DNA of 64,000 nucleotides from Salinilacustrithrix flava (GTDB taxonomy: Bacteria; Actinomycetota; Acidimicrobiia; Acidimicrobiales; Salinilacustritrichaceae): assembly GCF_041228405.1 (NCBI RefSeq), contig NZ_CP133888.1, positions 3,038,001-3,102,000 on the forward strand. The letters run 5' to 3'. Position 1 is the stretch's first letter; each line of letters starts with the position of its first letter. Position numbers and translations under genes: made by a program. This document shows positions 48,020 through 55,747 of this stretch, in pieces. The notes below the pieces were generated by a model. The model made no database searches, was not told where the DNA came from, and was given only the letters and a program-made list of their open reading frames with translations.

Positions 48020-48967
48020 TCACACGGGCTCCGGCAGATCGACGCCCGGGTGGCGGGGCGCTTCGGCTGCGACCAGCTCGCGGAGCAGGTCGCGCAGGGC
48101 GCGAGCCGGTGCCGCCAGCCGCCCGCTGCGCCGCCGGGCGAGGCCGACGTCGCGGTGGAGCAGCTCGGGCACGTGGACGCGCACCCAGTCGCCGGGTGGT
48201 TCCTCGAGGGTGGCCGTCGTCGGGAGGATGGCCGGGCCGAAGCCGCCGAAGGCCAGGGACGCGACGAGCATCATGCCGTCGACCTCGGCGAGCGGGCGCA
48301 GCTCCACGCCGGCCTCGGCCGCGACCCGGTCCAGCTCGTCGCGGAAGGCGGTGCCCTTCGGTTCGAGGACGAGGCGGTGCTCGGCGAGCCGGGCGAAGGA
48401 CGCCTCGTGGGCCACCGCCGTCTCGTCCTGCGGGTCGAAGGTGAGGTCGTGGCCGCCCGGTACGACCAGGATCCGCTCCTCGGCGAACAGGGGCTCGGCG
48501 CCGATCTCGGGGTCGGCCACCGGCAGGTTGACCACGGCCAGGTCGAGGGAGCCCTCCAGCAGCTGGGGGAGGAGCGAGGTGGTGGTGGCGTCGACGATCA
48601 CGAGGTCCACCCCGGGGTGGCGCTCCTGCATGCCGGCCAGCAGGCTCGGCGCGAGCCAGCGGGCGATGGAGCCGATCATGCCGATCCGGACGTGGCCGAC
48701 GACCTCGGCCCGCAGGGCGGCGACGTCGCTCTGCAGGGCCTCGAGCTCACTGCGGATGCGCCGGGCCCGGGCCACCGCGGCCTCGCCCTCCTCGGTGAGG
48801 CCGCCGGAGGAGCGGTCGACCAGCTGCACGCCGAGCTCCTTCTCGAGCCGGGCCACGTGGGTGGACACGTTGGACTGCACCGTGTGGATCGCCCGCGCCG
48901 CGGCGGAGAAGGATCCGTGCTCGGCGACGGCGAGCAGGGCGGTCAGCTGGCGCAGATCCATGCCCAT
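48020..48967 (-). CDS. LysR-family transcriptional regulator
   Basis: This 315-residue regulator has the LysR helix-turn-helix (MDLRQLTALLAVAEHGSFSA, then TVQSNVSTHVARLEKELG) and a periplasmic-binding-like effector domain (HVRIGMIGSIARWLAPSLL, LVIVDATTTSLLPQLL, VNLPVADPEIGAEPL). ATG 48967 is used; ATG 48961 is two residues shorter. It may control the gltA operon downstream or the 6C RNA region upstream. An inverted repeat overlaps its start. Confidence 0.9.
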   Translation of the reverse strand: MGMDLRQLTALLAVAEHGSFSAAARAIHTVQSNVSTHVARLEKELGVQLVDRSSGGLTEEGEAAVARARRIRSELEALQSDVAALRAEVVGHVRIGMIGSIARWLAPSLLAGMQERHPGVDLVIVDATTTSLLPQLLEGSLDLAVVNLPVADPEIGAEPLFAEERILVVPGGHDLTFDPQDETAVAHEASFARLAEHRLVLEPKGTAFRDELDRVAAEAGVELRPLAEVDGMMLVASLAFGGFGPAILPTTATLEEPPGDWVRVHVPELLHRDVGLARRRSGRLAAPARALRDLLRELVAAEAPRHPGVDLPEPV

Positions 48968-49012
48968 CTGTCTACTGGATGGTAGGTATCTGGGAGAACT
49001 GTTGGACAGATG
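48965..49012. promoter_or_regulatory. inverted repeat at the LysR start, possible operator
   Basis: CATCTGTC (48965-48972) is repeated inverted as GACAGATG (49005-49012), 32 bases apart. It overlaps the LysR start codon and lies in the gap before the 6C RNA. Long-spaced arms fit a tetrameric regulator such as LysR; the call is tentative. Confidence 0.35.
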
Positions 49013-49046
49013 CTTGTGCGATCGGCACACTGATCTTCACAACGCC

Positions 49047-49182
49047 GGAGCGGATCGTCCCCCCGACCGCTCCGAGCACAGCGTGCCCGACACCAAGGAT
49101 GTCCCCCCATCCGTCGGATGCACCAAAATTGAGGTGTGGAGCCGGTCCGTCCCCCCCTTGGGCCGGCTCCCCTCAGTTTTCC
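49047..49182 (+). ncRNA. 6C RNA (actinobacterial small RNA) with terminator
   Basis: Two hairpins each carry a run of exactly six C in the loop. Hairpin 1 pairs GGAGCGG (49047-49053) with CCGCTCC (49067-49073) around C49059-49064. Hairpin 2 pairs GGATG (49097-49101) with CATCC (49108-49112) around C49103-49108. This is the defining feature of the 6C RNA family known in actinobacteria. A third hairpin (GGAGCCGG 49138-49145 with CCGGCTCC 49163-49170) has a C7 loop (49151-49157) and is followed by CCTCAGTTTT, a rho-independent terminator. On the opposite strand the same hairpin could also end the DUF222-HNH transcript. The 6C RNA targets are mRNAs in other genera, with C loops as seeds. Confidence 0.75.
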
Positions 49183-49279
49183 TCCGAAGTTCCCGGCATT
49201 CCTGCCCCCCGCATCGCCGCGTGGGCGCGCAGCAGCGCACCCGGGACCGCAATGGTCTCCGGATGCGCCGGCGAATGCC

Positions 49280-50629
49280 TCAGCGGGCGGTGGTGAAGTC
49301 GTCGTCGAACAGGTCGCCCTGAGCCACGGTGGCCGCTGGTGGACTGGCCTCGGGCGGGTCGCCCGAGGACGGCGGACGGCGGGCCGCCCGCTGGTCGTCC
49401 GGTGGTCCGGTGCCCGTCGGACCACGCCAGGGTTGGCCGGTCTTGCGGTCGACCAGCCAGCGGCTGCCCGGTGGCCCGGCGAACTTGAGGTCGTGGCGGG
49501 TCTTGAGGTCGTGGCAGTGCCAGCACTGCCACGAGAGGTCCTCGACCTTGGTGTCCTTGGTGAGGGTCCAGCCCTCGTTGTGGTCGATGTCGAGCAGGTG
49601 GCGGCTGCCGCAGCGCTCGCACCGGCAACCTCGGGCTTCGAGGGCGGTGCGCTGGGTGGCGGTGACCTGCCGGCCCAGGTGGGTGACGTGGGCGACGTCG
49701 GTGCCCTTGCGGAACACGACGGTGAGGAACGCGTCGGAGAGCAGGCGTCGGATGGCGGCGACGGAGACGGGGCCGACGCCTGCGATCTCGCAGGTCTCGT
49801 CGCCTTCGACGCGACCCCGGTTGAGGGCCTCGACGTCGATCAGGGCGATGACCTTCTTCTCCGGGCGCACGGCCTGCCCGCTGCCCGTGCCTGGCGAGGT
49901 GCCGCCACCGGCCGAGCCCAGGAGCAGGTCGCGGACCACATCCGCCGTGTAGGCCTCGACCGGTTCGTTCCGTCCGGCGTGGCGGGCGTCGGCGAAGGCT
50001 CGATCGATGAGGGGCTTCAGGCGGGCATCGATCTCGTTCATCGATTCACCTGGTAGCCGGAGCAGCAGGTTGCCCATGCCGTCGGCGTCGTCCCAGCGGC
50101 GCATGCCCCGCTGGCGGTGGAGGCGCCGACGACGTTCGTCGCGGTCCTTGTCGGCCCTGGCGCGTTCCTCGGCCACCTTGCGGCGCAGGTCGTGCAGGGG
50201 TCGGCGCTGGGCGGTGTCGAGCAGGTCGTCCTCCGCGGCCGGAGATGCTCCGGCGCCCTCGGAGACCTCGTCGGCCTGGTCGGGCGACACCTTGCCGCGG
50301 CGGATGGCGTCGTCGGTCTTGGGCTGGGACTTGAGTCGCTTGGAGGTGGACAGCTTGCGCCGGGCCCGGGTGGTGCCGGTGCCGGTCTTGCGGGCGATGT
50401 CCTCCTCCGGGGACTTGGCCCCGTTGCCCTTCCACGCCCCGGCTTCCTCGTAGCGGGCCGCCATGCGCAGCACCGCACCACCCGCAGTGCGCTCCAGGGC
50501 GGCGAAGGTGTCGAAGACCTCGACGACCTGGTGCATCGGCACCGCGGCCGGATCCAACCGGGCGCACACGTCGAGCACGACCGAGAGTGCCTCGGACACC
50601 TCCGCTGCGGTCGCCGGACCCGTTGCCAT
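49280..50629 (-). CDS. DUF222/HNH endonuclease-domain protein
   Basis: This 449-residue protein has the DUF222 helical domain (residues 1-280, with VFDTFAALERTAGGAVLRMA and RKTGTGTTRARRKLSTSKRL). A C-terminal HNH nuclease domain follows: CRCERCGSRHLLDIDHNEGW and CWHCHDL, with two Cys pairs for zinc. The family is repeated many times in actinobacterial genomes and is suspected of being mobile, but its role is not settled. The tail is Pro/Ser/Arg-rich. ATG 50629 is chosen over an upstream extension. Confidence 0.85.
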   Translation of the reverse strand: MATGPATAAEVSEALSVVLDVCARLDPAAVPMHQVVEVFDTFAALERTAGGAVLRMAARYEEAGAWKGNGAKSPEEDIARKTGTGTTRARRKLSTSKRLKSQPKTDDAIRRGKVSPDQADEVSEGAGASPAAEDDLLDTAQRRPLHDLRRKVAEERARADKDRDERRRRLHRQRGMRRWDDADGMGNLLLRLPGESMNEIDARLKPLIDRAFADARHAGRNEPVEAYTADVVRDLLLGSAGGGTSPGTGSGQAVRPEKKVIALIDVEALNRGRVEGDETCEIAGVGPVSVAAIRRLLSDAFLTVVFRKGTDVAHVTHLGRQVTATQRTALEARGCRCERCGSRHLLDIDHNEGWTLTKDTKVEDLSWQCWHCHDLKTRHDLKFAGPPGSRWLVDRKTGQPWRGPTGTGPPDDQRAARRPPSSGDPPEASPPAATVAQGDLFDDDFTTAR

Positions 50630-50758
50630 GTCGACCAGAGTAGCGAACACCAGTTCGAGTTGCAACCGAAAAGTGCCGGAATGTCCGGTTTCCTTCACGC
50701 TCCTCGCCGTCCGGCCGCGCCCATCCGGCGCGGCCGGACCCGAGGTCAGCTCCGGCGG

Positions 50759-50812
50759 GCGCATCGGGCGTCGTCGGCGCATCGGGCGTCGCCGGCGTGT
50801 CGGGTGTCGTGC
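50759..50812. repeat. three 18-bp tandem repeats upstream of the HNH gene
   Basis: Units at 50759-50776, 50777-50794 and 50795-50812 follow GCGCATCGGGCGTCGTCG. The second differs at one base; the third has several changes. They lie in the 311-bp gap between two divergent genes, 130 bp from the HNH start. The rest of that gap holds only the promoter regions. Confidence 0.8.
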
Positions 50813-50940
50813 TTCGCACGTGTCGTGGTCGCTCCATGCCGGAGCGTGCGAGCCGGGTGGGCAGCGGCTGCCCGAGCCCCGAGGTACGGTCGCCGAGCAG
50901 GGGTGGGACGCATCCCGGATTCATTCGAGAGGAACTGGCA

Positions 50941-51477
50941 ATGCAGCCCCACCCGAAGAACCCCTGGATTCGGCGCGCGCTCGCCTTGGTCCTGGCACTG
51001 GCCCTGGCCGGCACCGCAGCCGCCTGCGGCGACGACGATGCCTCCAGCGACGGCGGCACGGTCATCCAGAGCGACGCCGACGGTCCGTTGGGCGGCGATG
51101 GCGACGTCGACGACCCCAGCGACGACGACAGCGACGAGGCGGCCAGCCCGGAGGACCTCGGCATCGAGCTCGGCGACTGCGCCCAGGCGATCACCGCGCT
51201 CGGTCAGACCGCGGCCGGCCTGACCGTGCCCGGCGACGACGGTTCCGGCGTCGAGGCGCTGGCCGACGTCGTGCCCGACGAGCTGCAGAGCGAGGTCTCC
51301 ACCCTGTCCGACTCGGTCGAGACGATGCAGACGGCCTTCGACGACGCGGGCGTGGAGGGCGGCGACCGGGACGGCATCGAGGCGGTGGAGGACGAGAACG
51401 AGGACGTGCTCGACGCCGCCCGCGACGCGCTGGACGAGATCCAGGACCACTTCGAGGAGACCTGCGAGTCGCGATGA
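50941..51477 (+). CDS. acidic secreted lipoprotein-like protein
   Basis: This 178-residue exported protein has a signal sequence (WIRRALALVLALALAGTAAACGDDD) with a lipobox-like AAAC. An acidic linker and a helical domain with two Cys (LGDCAQAITALGQTAAGLTV and the C-terminal EETCESR) follow; the Cys could form a disulfide. The helical region is probably an amphipathic coiled bundle. The family is unknown. ATG 50941 directly follows GAGAGGAACTGGCA. Confidence 0.7.
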   Translation: MQPHPKNPWIRRALALVLALALAGTAAACGDDDASSDGGTVIQSDADGPLGGDGDVDDPSDDDSDEAASPEDLGIELGDCAQAITALGQTAAGLTVPGDDGSGVEALADVVPDELQSEVSTLSDSVETMQTAFDDAGVEGGDRDGIEAVEDENEDVLDAARDALDEIQDHFEETCESR

Positions 51478-51483
51478 GCCACA

Positions 51484-51515
51484 CGTCGCCCCGAGCAATC
51501 CGGCTCGGGGCGACG
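51484..51515 (+). terminator. strong hairpin terminator after the lipoprotein
   Basis: A perfect 13-bp stem (51484-51496 with 51503-51515) has a loop of six bases. It starts 6 bases after the lipoprotein stop. It also overlaps the left copy of the direct repeat that flanks vapBC. Confidence 0.85.
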
Positions 51516-51521
51516 AGGTGT
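51505..51521. repeat. 17-bp direct repeat, left copy (flanking vapBC)
   Basis: TCGGGGCGACGAGGTGT occurs here and again at 52140-52156 with one change (TCGGGGCGACGAGGCGT). The two copies bracket vapBC. Confidence 0.7.
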
Positions 51522-51532
51522 ATCATTGGTGT

Positions 51533-51736
51533 ATGGCTCGCACCAACATCGACATCGACGAAGACGCCTGCGCTGCCGTGATGGAGCGGTTCCACGTGCG
51601 GACGAAGCGGGAGGCCGTGAACCTCGCACTCAGGTTGGTCGCCGGTGAAGCCCTCGACCTCGAGGAGGCAAGGAGCCTCCGAGGCGCCGGGTGGGAGGGT
51701 GATCTCGAGGAGATGCGCGCCGGCCGAGCAGGATGA
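51533..51736 (+). CDS. vapB: VapB-type antitoxin
   Basis: This 67-residue protein is the DUF2191/VapB-type antitoxin: MARTNIDIDEDACAAVMERF, then KREAVNLALRLVAG, and a C-terminal helical toxin-binding tail with conserved Trp (GAGWEGDL). It would neutralise the PIN toxin and repress the operon through a ribbon-helix-helix DNA-binding part. ATG 51533 is preferred to an upstream in-frame ATG (51518). The stop overlaps the toxin start by 4 bases. GTGTAT repeats lie immediately upstream. Confidence 0.9.
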   Translation: MARTNIDIDEDACAAVMERFHVRTKREAVNLALRLVAGEALDLEEARSLRGAGWEGDLEEMRAGRAG

Positions 51737-52128
51737 TCCTCATCGACACCTCCGCATGGGTGGAGTTCCTCCGGAACACCGGCAGCCCGGTCTGCGAGGA
51801 GGTCGACCGGCTCCTGGCTCAGGACGTCGCCGTCTGTGATGCGATCAGGATGGAGCTGCTGGCCGGCGCTCGCGATGAGGCCCACCTACGCAGCCTGCGC
51901 GGCCTGCTCGCCCGAGCCACGGTGGTCCCGACCGAGCCTGTCGACTACGAGGTCGCCGCCGCGCTGTACCGCTCGTGTCGCCGTCGGGGCGAGACCGTCC
52001 GGAAGCTGATCGATTGCTTGATCGGTGCGGTCGCCGCCCGACATGGCGCCCCGATCCTGCACGCCGACTCCGACTTCGACACCCTGGCCCGGCACACCGA
52101 CGTCCTCGTCCACCTGCCGCCCCGCTGA
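51733..52128 (+). CDS. vapC: VapC-type PIN-domain toxin ribonuclease
   Basis: This 131-residue PIN-domain RNase has the acidic cluster: Asp5 in MILIDTSAW, Glu in RMELLAGARDE, Asp in LIDCLIGAVA and Asp in LHADSDFDTL. Type II toxins of this group cleave tRNA or rRNA. All expected residues are present, so the toxin looks active. It is coupled to vapB by an ATGA overlap. Confidence 0.93.
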   Translation: MILIDTSAWVEFLRNTGSPVCEEVDRLLAQDVAVCDAIRMELLAGARDEAHLRSLRGLLARATVVPTEPVDYEVAAALYRSCRRRGETVRKLIDCLIGAVAARHGAPILHADSDFDTLARHTDVLVHLPPR

Positions 52129-52139
52129 CGCGCACGTCG

Positions 52140-52156
52140 TCGGGGCGACGAGGCGT
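52140..52156. repeat. 17-bp direct repeat, right copy (flanking vapBC)
   Basis: This copy matches the left copy at 51505-51521 in 16 of 17 bases. It begins 12 bp after the VapC stop. Confidence 0.7.
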
Positions 52157-52225
52157 GACGACGCGACTGCCAGAACGGGGGAGCGCCGGACACGTCGGCG
52201 GCCGCACCGGGTACCGTCCGATCCG

Positions 52226-53656
52226 ATGTCGACGCCCGCTGCCTTCTTCGACCTCGACCGCACCCTGCTCCGCGGCGCGAGCGGTCCGATCCTCACGGGC
52301 GCGCTGCGAGCCGCCGGCGTCATCAGCGAACGGGTGATCCCGGGCGAGAACCTGCTGTACCGGCTGTTCAACGCCGTCGGCGAGAACCGGCCCGCCATGC
52401 TGCTCGCCCGCCAGGGCGCCCGGTTCAGCAAGGGCCAGAAGCGAACCGACGTCCAGCACGCCGGCGAGCTGGCCGCCGAGCTGCTCGTGCCGATGGTGGG
52501 CGCCTACGCCGCACCGATCATCGAGAAGCACCGCGAGGAAGGTCGGCCGGTCGTGCTCGCCACCACCTCGCCCTACGACCTGGTGAAGCCCTTCGCCGAC
52601 CAGCTCGGCCTCGACGACGTCATCGCCACCCGCTACGGCACCGACAGCGACGGCCACTACGACGGCACGATCAACGGCCACTTCGTGTGGGGTCCGGGCA
52701 AGCTCTCGGCCTGCGAGGAGTGGGCCGAGGCCAACGGGGTCGACCTCGGGGAGTCGTGGGCCTACTCCGACAGCTTCTACGACATCCCGCTGCTGTCGGC
52801 GGTCGCGCACCCCAGGGTCGTGAACCCTGACCCGCGCATGTTCGCCCTCGCCACGCTGCGCCGGTGGCCCATCCGCTACCTCGACAAGCCCGAGGGCGTG
52901 CCCAAGCTGCTCGGCATGATCGAGCCGGCCGAGGCGCTGCTGCCCTTCGCCCGCCCCGAGCTGGTGCCCTACGCCCGCTTCGACATCGCCGGCACCGAGA
53001 ACATCCCGGCCGAGGGTGGCTGCATCGTCGTCGCCAACCACCGCTCGTACTTCGACACCCTGGCCATGGCGCTGACGATCTCGAAGACGGGCCGTCCCGT
53101 GCGCTTCCTCGGCAAGAAGGAGGTGTTCGATGCGCCCATCGTGGGCCAGCTCGCCACCGCCATGGGCGGCATCCGGGTCGAGCGGGGCTCCGGCTCCGAC
53201 GAGCCCCTGCGCGCCGCCGCAGAGGCGGTGGAGGCCGGTGAGCTCATCGCCCTCATGCCCCAGGGCACCATCCCCCGCGGTCCGGCGTTCTTCGACCCGG
53301 AGCTGAAGGGCCGCTGGGGTGCCGCCAAGCTGGCCGCCATGACCAAGGCGCCGGTGATCCCGGTGGGCATGTGGGGCACCGAGCAGGTCTGGCCCCGCTC
53401 GTCCCGCCTGCCGAACATCCTGAACGTCACCAACCCGCCCCTCGTCACCGTGCGGGTGGGGGAGCCGGTCGACCTGAAGTACCGCTCGCCCGACCCCGAC
53501 ACCAAGCGGATCATGGCTGCCATCAGCGAGCTGCTGCCCAAGGAGTCCCGCAAGAAGCGGAACCCCACGGCCGAGGAGCTGGCCCGCACCTACCCGCCCG
53601 GCTACGAGGGCGACCCCGAGTCCGAGGTCGAGCGGCGGCCGGGCACCGACACCTGA
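52226..53656 (+). CDS. HAD-IB hydrolase fused to 1-acyl-glycerol-3-phosphate acyltransferase
   Basis: This 476-residue bifunctional protein has an N-terminal HAD-IB phosphatase-like domain (FFDLDRTLL, with the nucleophile Asp) and a C-terminal PlsC-type acyltransferase. The acyltransferase carries the catalytic NHRSYFD (HX4D) near residue 275 and the second block MPQGTIPRG. Such fusions are thought to link lysophosphatidic-acid acylation with phosphatase activity in lipid synthesis. The ATG at 52226 lies 97 bp after the VapC stop. A hairpin terminator follows. Confidence 0.9.
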   Translation: MSTPAAFFDLDRTLLRGASGPILTGALRAAGVISERVIPGENLLYRLFNAVGENRPAMLLARQGARFSKGQKRTDVQHAGELAAELLVPMVGAYAAPIIEKHREEGRPVVLATTSPYDLVKPFADQLGLDDVIATRYGTDSDGHYDGTINGHFVWGPGKLSACEEWAEANGVDLGESWAYSDSFYDIPLLSAVAHPRVVNPDPRMFALATLRRWPIRYLDKPEGVPKLLGMIEPAEALLPFARPELVPYARFDIAGTENIPAEGGCIVVANHRSYFDTLAMALTISKTGRPVRFLGKKEVFDAPIVGQLATAMGGIRVERGSGSDEPLRAAAEAVEAGELIALMPQGTIPRGPAFFDPELKGRWGAAKLAAMTKAPVIPVGMWGTEQVWPRSSRLPNILNVTNPPLVTVRVGEPVDLKYRSPDPDTKRIMAAISELLPKESRKKRNPTAEELARTYPPGYEGDPESEVERRPGTDT

Positions 53657-53757
53657 GGGCGGTTCGGCGCGCCGCGCCGGTGAGTGCGACACCACGACTG
53701 CCAGTTCGAGGACGACTGCCAGTTCCAGAGGGTGCACCGACGACCCCAGGACGCGAA

Positions 53758-53806
53758 AGAGCCGCCCGGTGCACCCTGGGAGATCCCAGGAGCGCCGAGC
53801 GGCTCT
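53758..53806. terminator. nested hairpin between convergent genes
   Basis: An outer stem pairs AGAGCCGC (53758-53765) with GCGGCTCT (53799-53806), with CCTGGGA-GA-TCCCAGG as an inner stem (53775-53790). It lies between the acyltransferase stop (53656) and the CWB2 stop (53819). Confidence 0.7.
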
Positions 53807-53818
53807 GACGGCGTCTGA

Positions 53819-54865
53819 CTACGGGGTGCGGCCCGCTTGGACCTCGGCGGCGTTGACCGTCGAGTCGGTGACGGCGGCGGGGCCGCCGTACACGTGGATC
53901 GTGCTCAGCGTCTCGGCCTTGTCGGCGAAGTAGTCGCCGGTGGGCGTCCCGAGCTGGTCCGGGGTGAGCGTGAGCAGGATCGGCGCGAGCTCCTCGCCGG
54001 CGTTGGCGCTGCCAGACAGCGCATCGGCGAAGTCGTCGCCCCGAGCCAGGTTGGCGTGGGTCACCGAGAAGCTCAGCTCGTCGACGGCCAGGTCGGCGAT
54101 GGCCACGGCCGTGGCCGTGCGGTCGTTGCCGGCGATGCGGCGCACGTCCACGCCGAGGGCGGTGACCTCCGCTCGCACGGTGGAGGAGACGGCGGCGGGG
54201 CCACCGAGGATGATGACCTGCTCGATGCCCAGCTCCTGGATGGAGGCTGCGGCCTGGTCCGACAGCGTGTTGCTGGGGGTGAGCAGCATCGGGAACGCCG
54301 AGGCGTAGGCGAGGGGGCCGCCGCTGAGGGCGTCGGCGAAGCCCTGGCCGGAGGCCAGCAGGGCCGTGCGGCCGATGTCGCCGTCGAGGGAGCCGATCTG
54401 ATCGGCAGGGACGGCGTCGGCGATGGCCCGGGCGGTCGCGAAGCGATCGGTGCCGGCGACCCGGTCGACCTCGATGCCCATCCCGGCGATCTGCTGGCCG
54501 ACGGCATCGCTGACGGCGGCGGTGCCACCGACGACGATGACGCCGCTCACGTCGAGGTCGGTGAGGGAGTCGAAGGCGGCCTGGCTGAGGTCGTCCTTGG
54601 CGGTGAGGACCACCGGACCGTCCAGCGCGCCGGCGAGGTAGCTGGCGGCGAGGGCGTCGGGGTAGGACTCGCCGCTGGCCACGACGGCGACGGTGACGTC
54701 CTGGCCTTCGAACGTGGCGCCGGCGATGAACTGGCTGGTCTGGTACCGGTCAGTGCCGGCGATCCGGGTGGCCTCCACGTCGGTGGTGGCGAGGGCGGCC
54801 CCGGCGGTGGCGACGGAGACGACGCCGACCGCGAGGGCAGAGACGAAGGTGCGACGGATGTTCAC
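53819..54865 (-). CDS. cell-wall-binding repeat 2 (CWB2) surface protein
   Basis: This 348-residue exported protein has a signal peptide (residues 1-26) and three CWB2 repeats of about 100 residues. They begin at RIAGTDRYQTSQFIA (near 34), RVAGTDRFATARAIA (near 137) and RIAGNDRTATAVAIA (near 242). Each contains VVGGTAAVS- or ILGGPAAVS-like motifs. CWB2 modules attach proteins to the cell wall in Gram-positive bacteria. There is no other domain, so it is either an S-layer-type anchor or an adhesin. GTG 54865 overlaps the LPxTG gene stop by 4 bases, implying coupled synthesis. Confidence 0.92.
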   Translation of the reverse strand: MNIRRTFVSALAVGVVSVATAGAALATTDVEATRIAGTDRYQTSQFIAGATFEGQDVTVAVVASGESYPDALAASYLAGALDGPVVLTAKDDLSQAAFDSLTDLDVSGVIVVGGTAAVSDAVGQQIAGMGIEVDRVAGTDRFATARAIADAVPADQIGSLDGDIGRTALLASGQGFADALSGGPLAYASAFPMLLTPSNTLSDQAAASIQELGIEQVIILGGPAAVSSTVRAEVTALGVDVRRIAGNDRTATAVAIADLAVDELSFSVTHANLARGDDFADALSGSANAGEELAPILLTLTPDQLGTPTGDYFADKAETLSTIHVYGGPAAVTDSTVNAAEVQAGRTP

Positions 54866-55641
54866 TTTGCGAACCCCCCACGGCGACGGAGCAGGACCAG
54901 GCCGGTACCGGCGAACAGCAGCGCTGCACCGATGGTGACCTGGGCGGAGATGTCGTTGCTGCCCGTGGTGGGCAGGGCGCTGGCCGCCTGCACGCCTTCC
55001 GGCGTGCGGACGTTGAGCGTGCTCTCGGGGGACAGGACCAGGCCTGCGCCGCTCTGGGTCACGGCTTCGACCACGGCAGCTTCGCTGGCCGGGGTCACGT
55101 TCGACTGCACGTCGGCAACGGCAGCGGGCACGGGTGCGGCTGCTGCGGCGGTGGCGGCGAAGGACTCGCCCTCCACGGCCGAGGCGGAGGCGACGCCGTT
55201 GCGGACGACGATGGCCACGATGGCCACGACCGGGTTGCCGTCCGTGTCGACGCCGGTGACGTAGAGGAAGTAGACGCCGTCCTCGGTGGCCGGGATGGTC
55301 ACGGTGTCGCTGACGGAGCCGTCGGCGTTGGCGTCAGGGGAGCCGAGCTCGACGCCGCCGGCGTCCTGCTGGGCTCGAGCCAGGTTGATGGAGACCTCGG
55401 TGCCGGGTGCGAACACCGGGGGGACCGTCACCGTGACGGGGTCGCCAGGGGCGACGTCGTCATCGGAGACGTTGGCGACGGTGCGGGGCTGTTCCGGCTC
55501 GCCCCCCGGGACGGGGGTCGTGGTGGTGGTCGTGGTCCCGCCGCCGCCGCCGCCATATGGGTCGGTCTGGGCTGAAGCTGGGAGCCCGGTGGTGAGGACC
55601 AGTGCGGCCCCCACGGCCAGTGCCAGTGCAAAACGTCTCAA
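54862..55641 (-). CDS. LPxTG-anchored surface protein
   Basis: This 259-residue exported protein has a signal peptide (FALALAVGAALVLTTGLPASAQ), a short Gly/Thr-rich linker (GGGGGGTTTTTTTPVPGGEP), an immunoglobulin-like region of about 130 residues and a C-terminal sorting signal. LPTTG (223-227) is followed by TIGAALLFAGTGLVLL and RRR. Sortase would link it to the cell wall. The start is a TTG at 55641, with AGGAAGG upstream. It is translationally coupled to the CWB2 gene. Confidence 0.85.
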   Translation of the reverse strand: MRRFALALAVGAALVLTTGLPASAQTDPYGGGGGGTTTTTTTPVPGGEPEQPRTVANVSDDDVAPGDPVTVTVPPVFAPGTEVSINLARAQQDAGGVELGSPDANADGSVSDTVTIPATEDGVYFLYVTGVDTDGNPVVAIVAIVVRNGVASASAVEGESFAATAAAAAPVPAAVADVQSNVTPASEAAVVEAVTQSGAGLVLSPESTLNVRTPEGVQAASALPTTGSNDISAQVTIGAALLFAGTGLVLLRRRGGFAK

Positions 55642-55747
55642 GGGATTCTTGCCTTCCTGTCCGCCGACGATCGATCGATCAGGGCAAACCTAACTGGTCA
55701 AACCGAACATGTCGATGATCGATCCCAAGTGCTCCGTCTCTGCCAGT

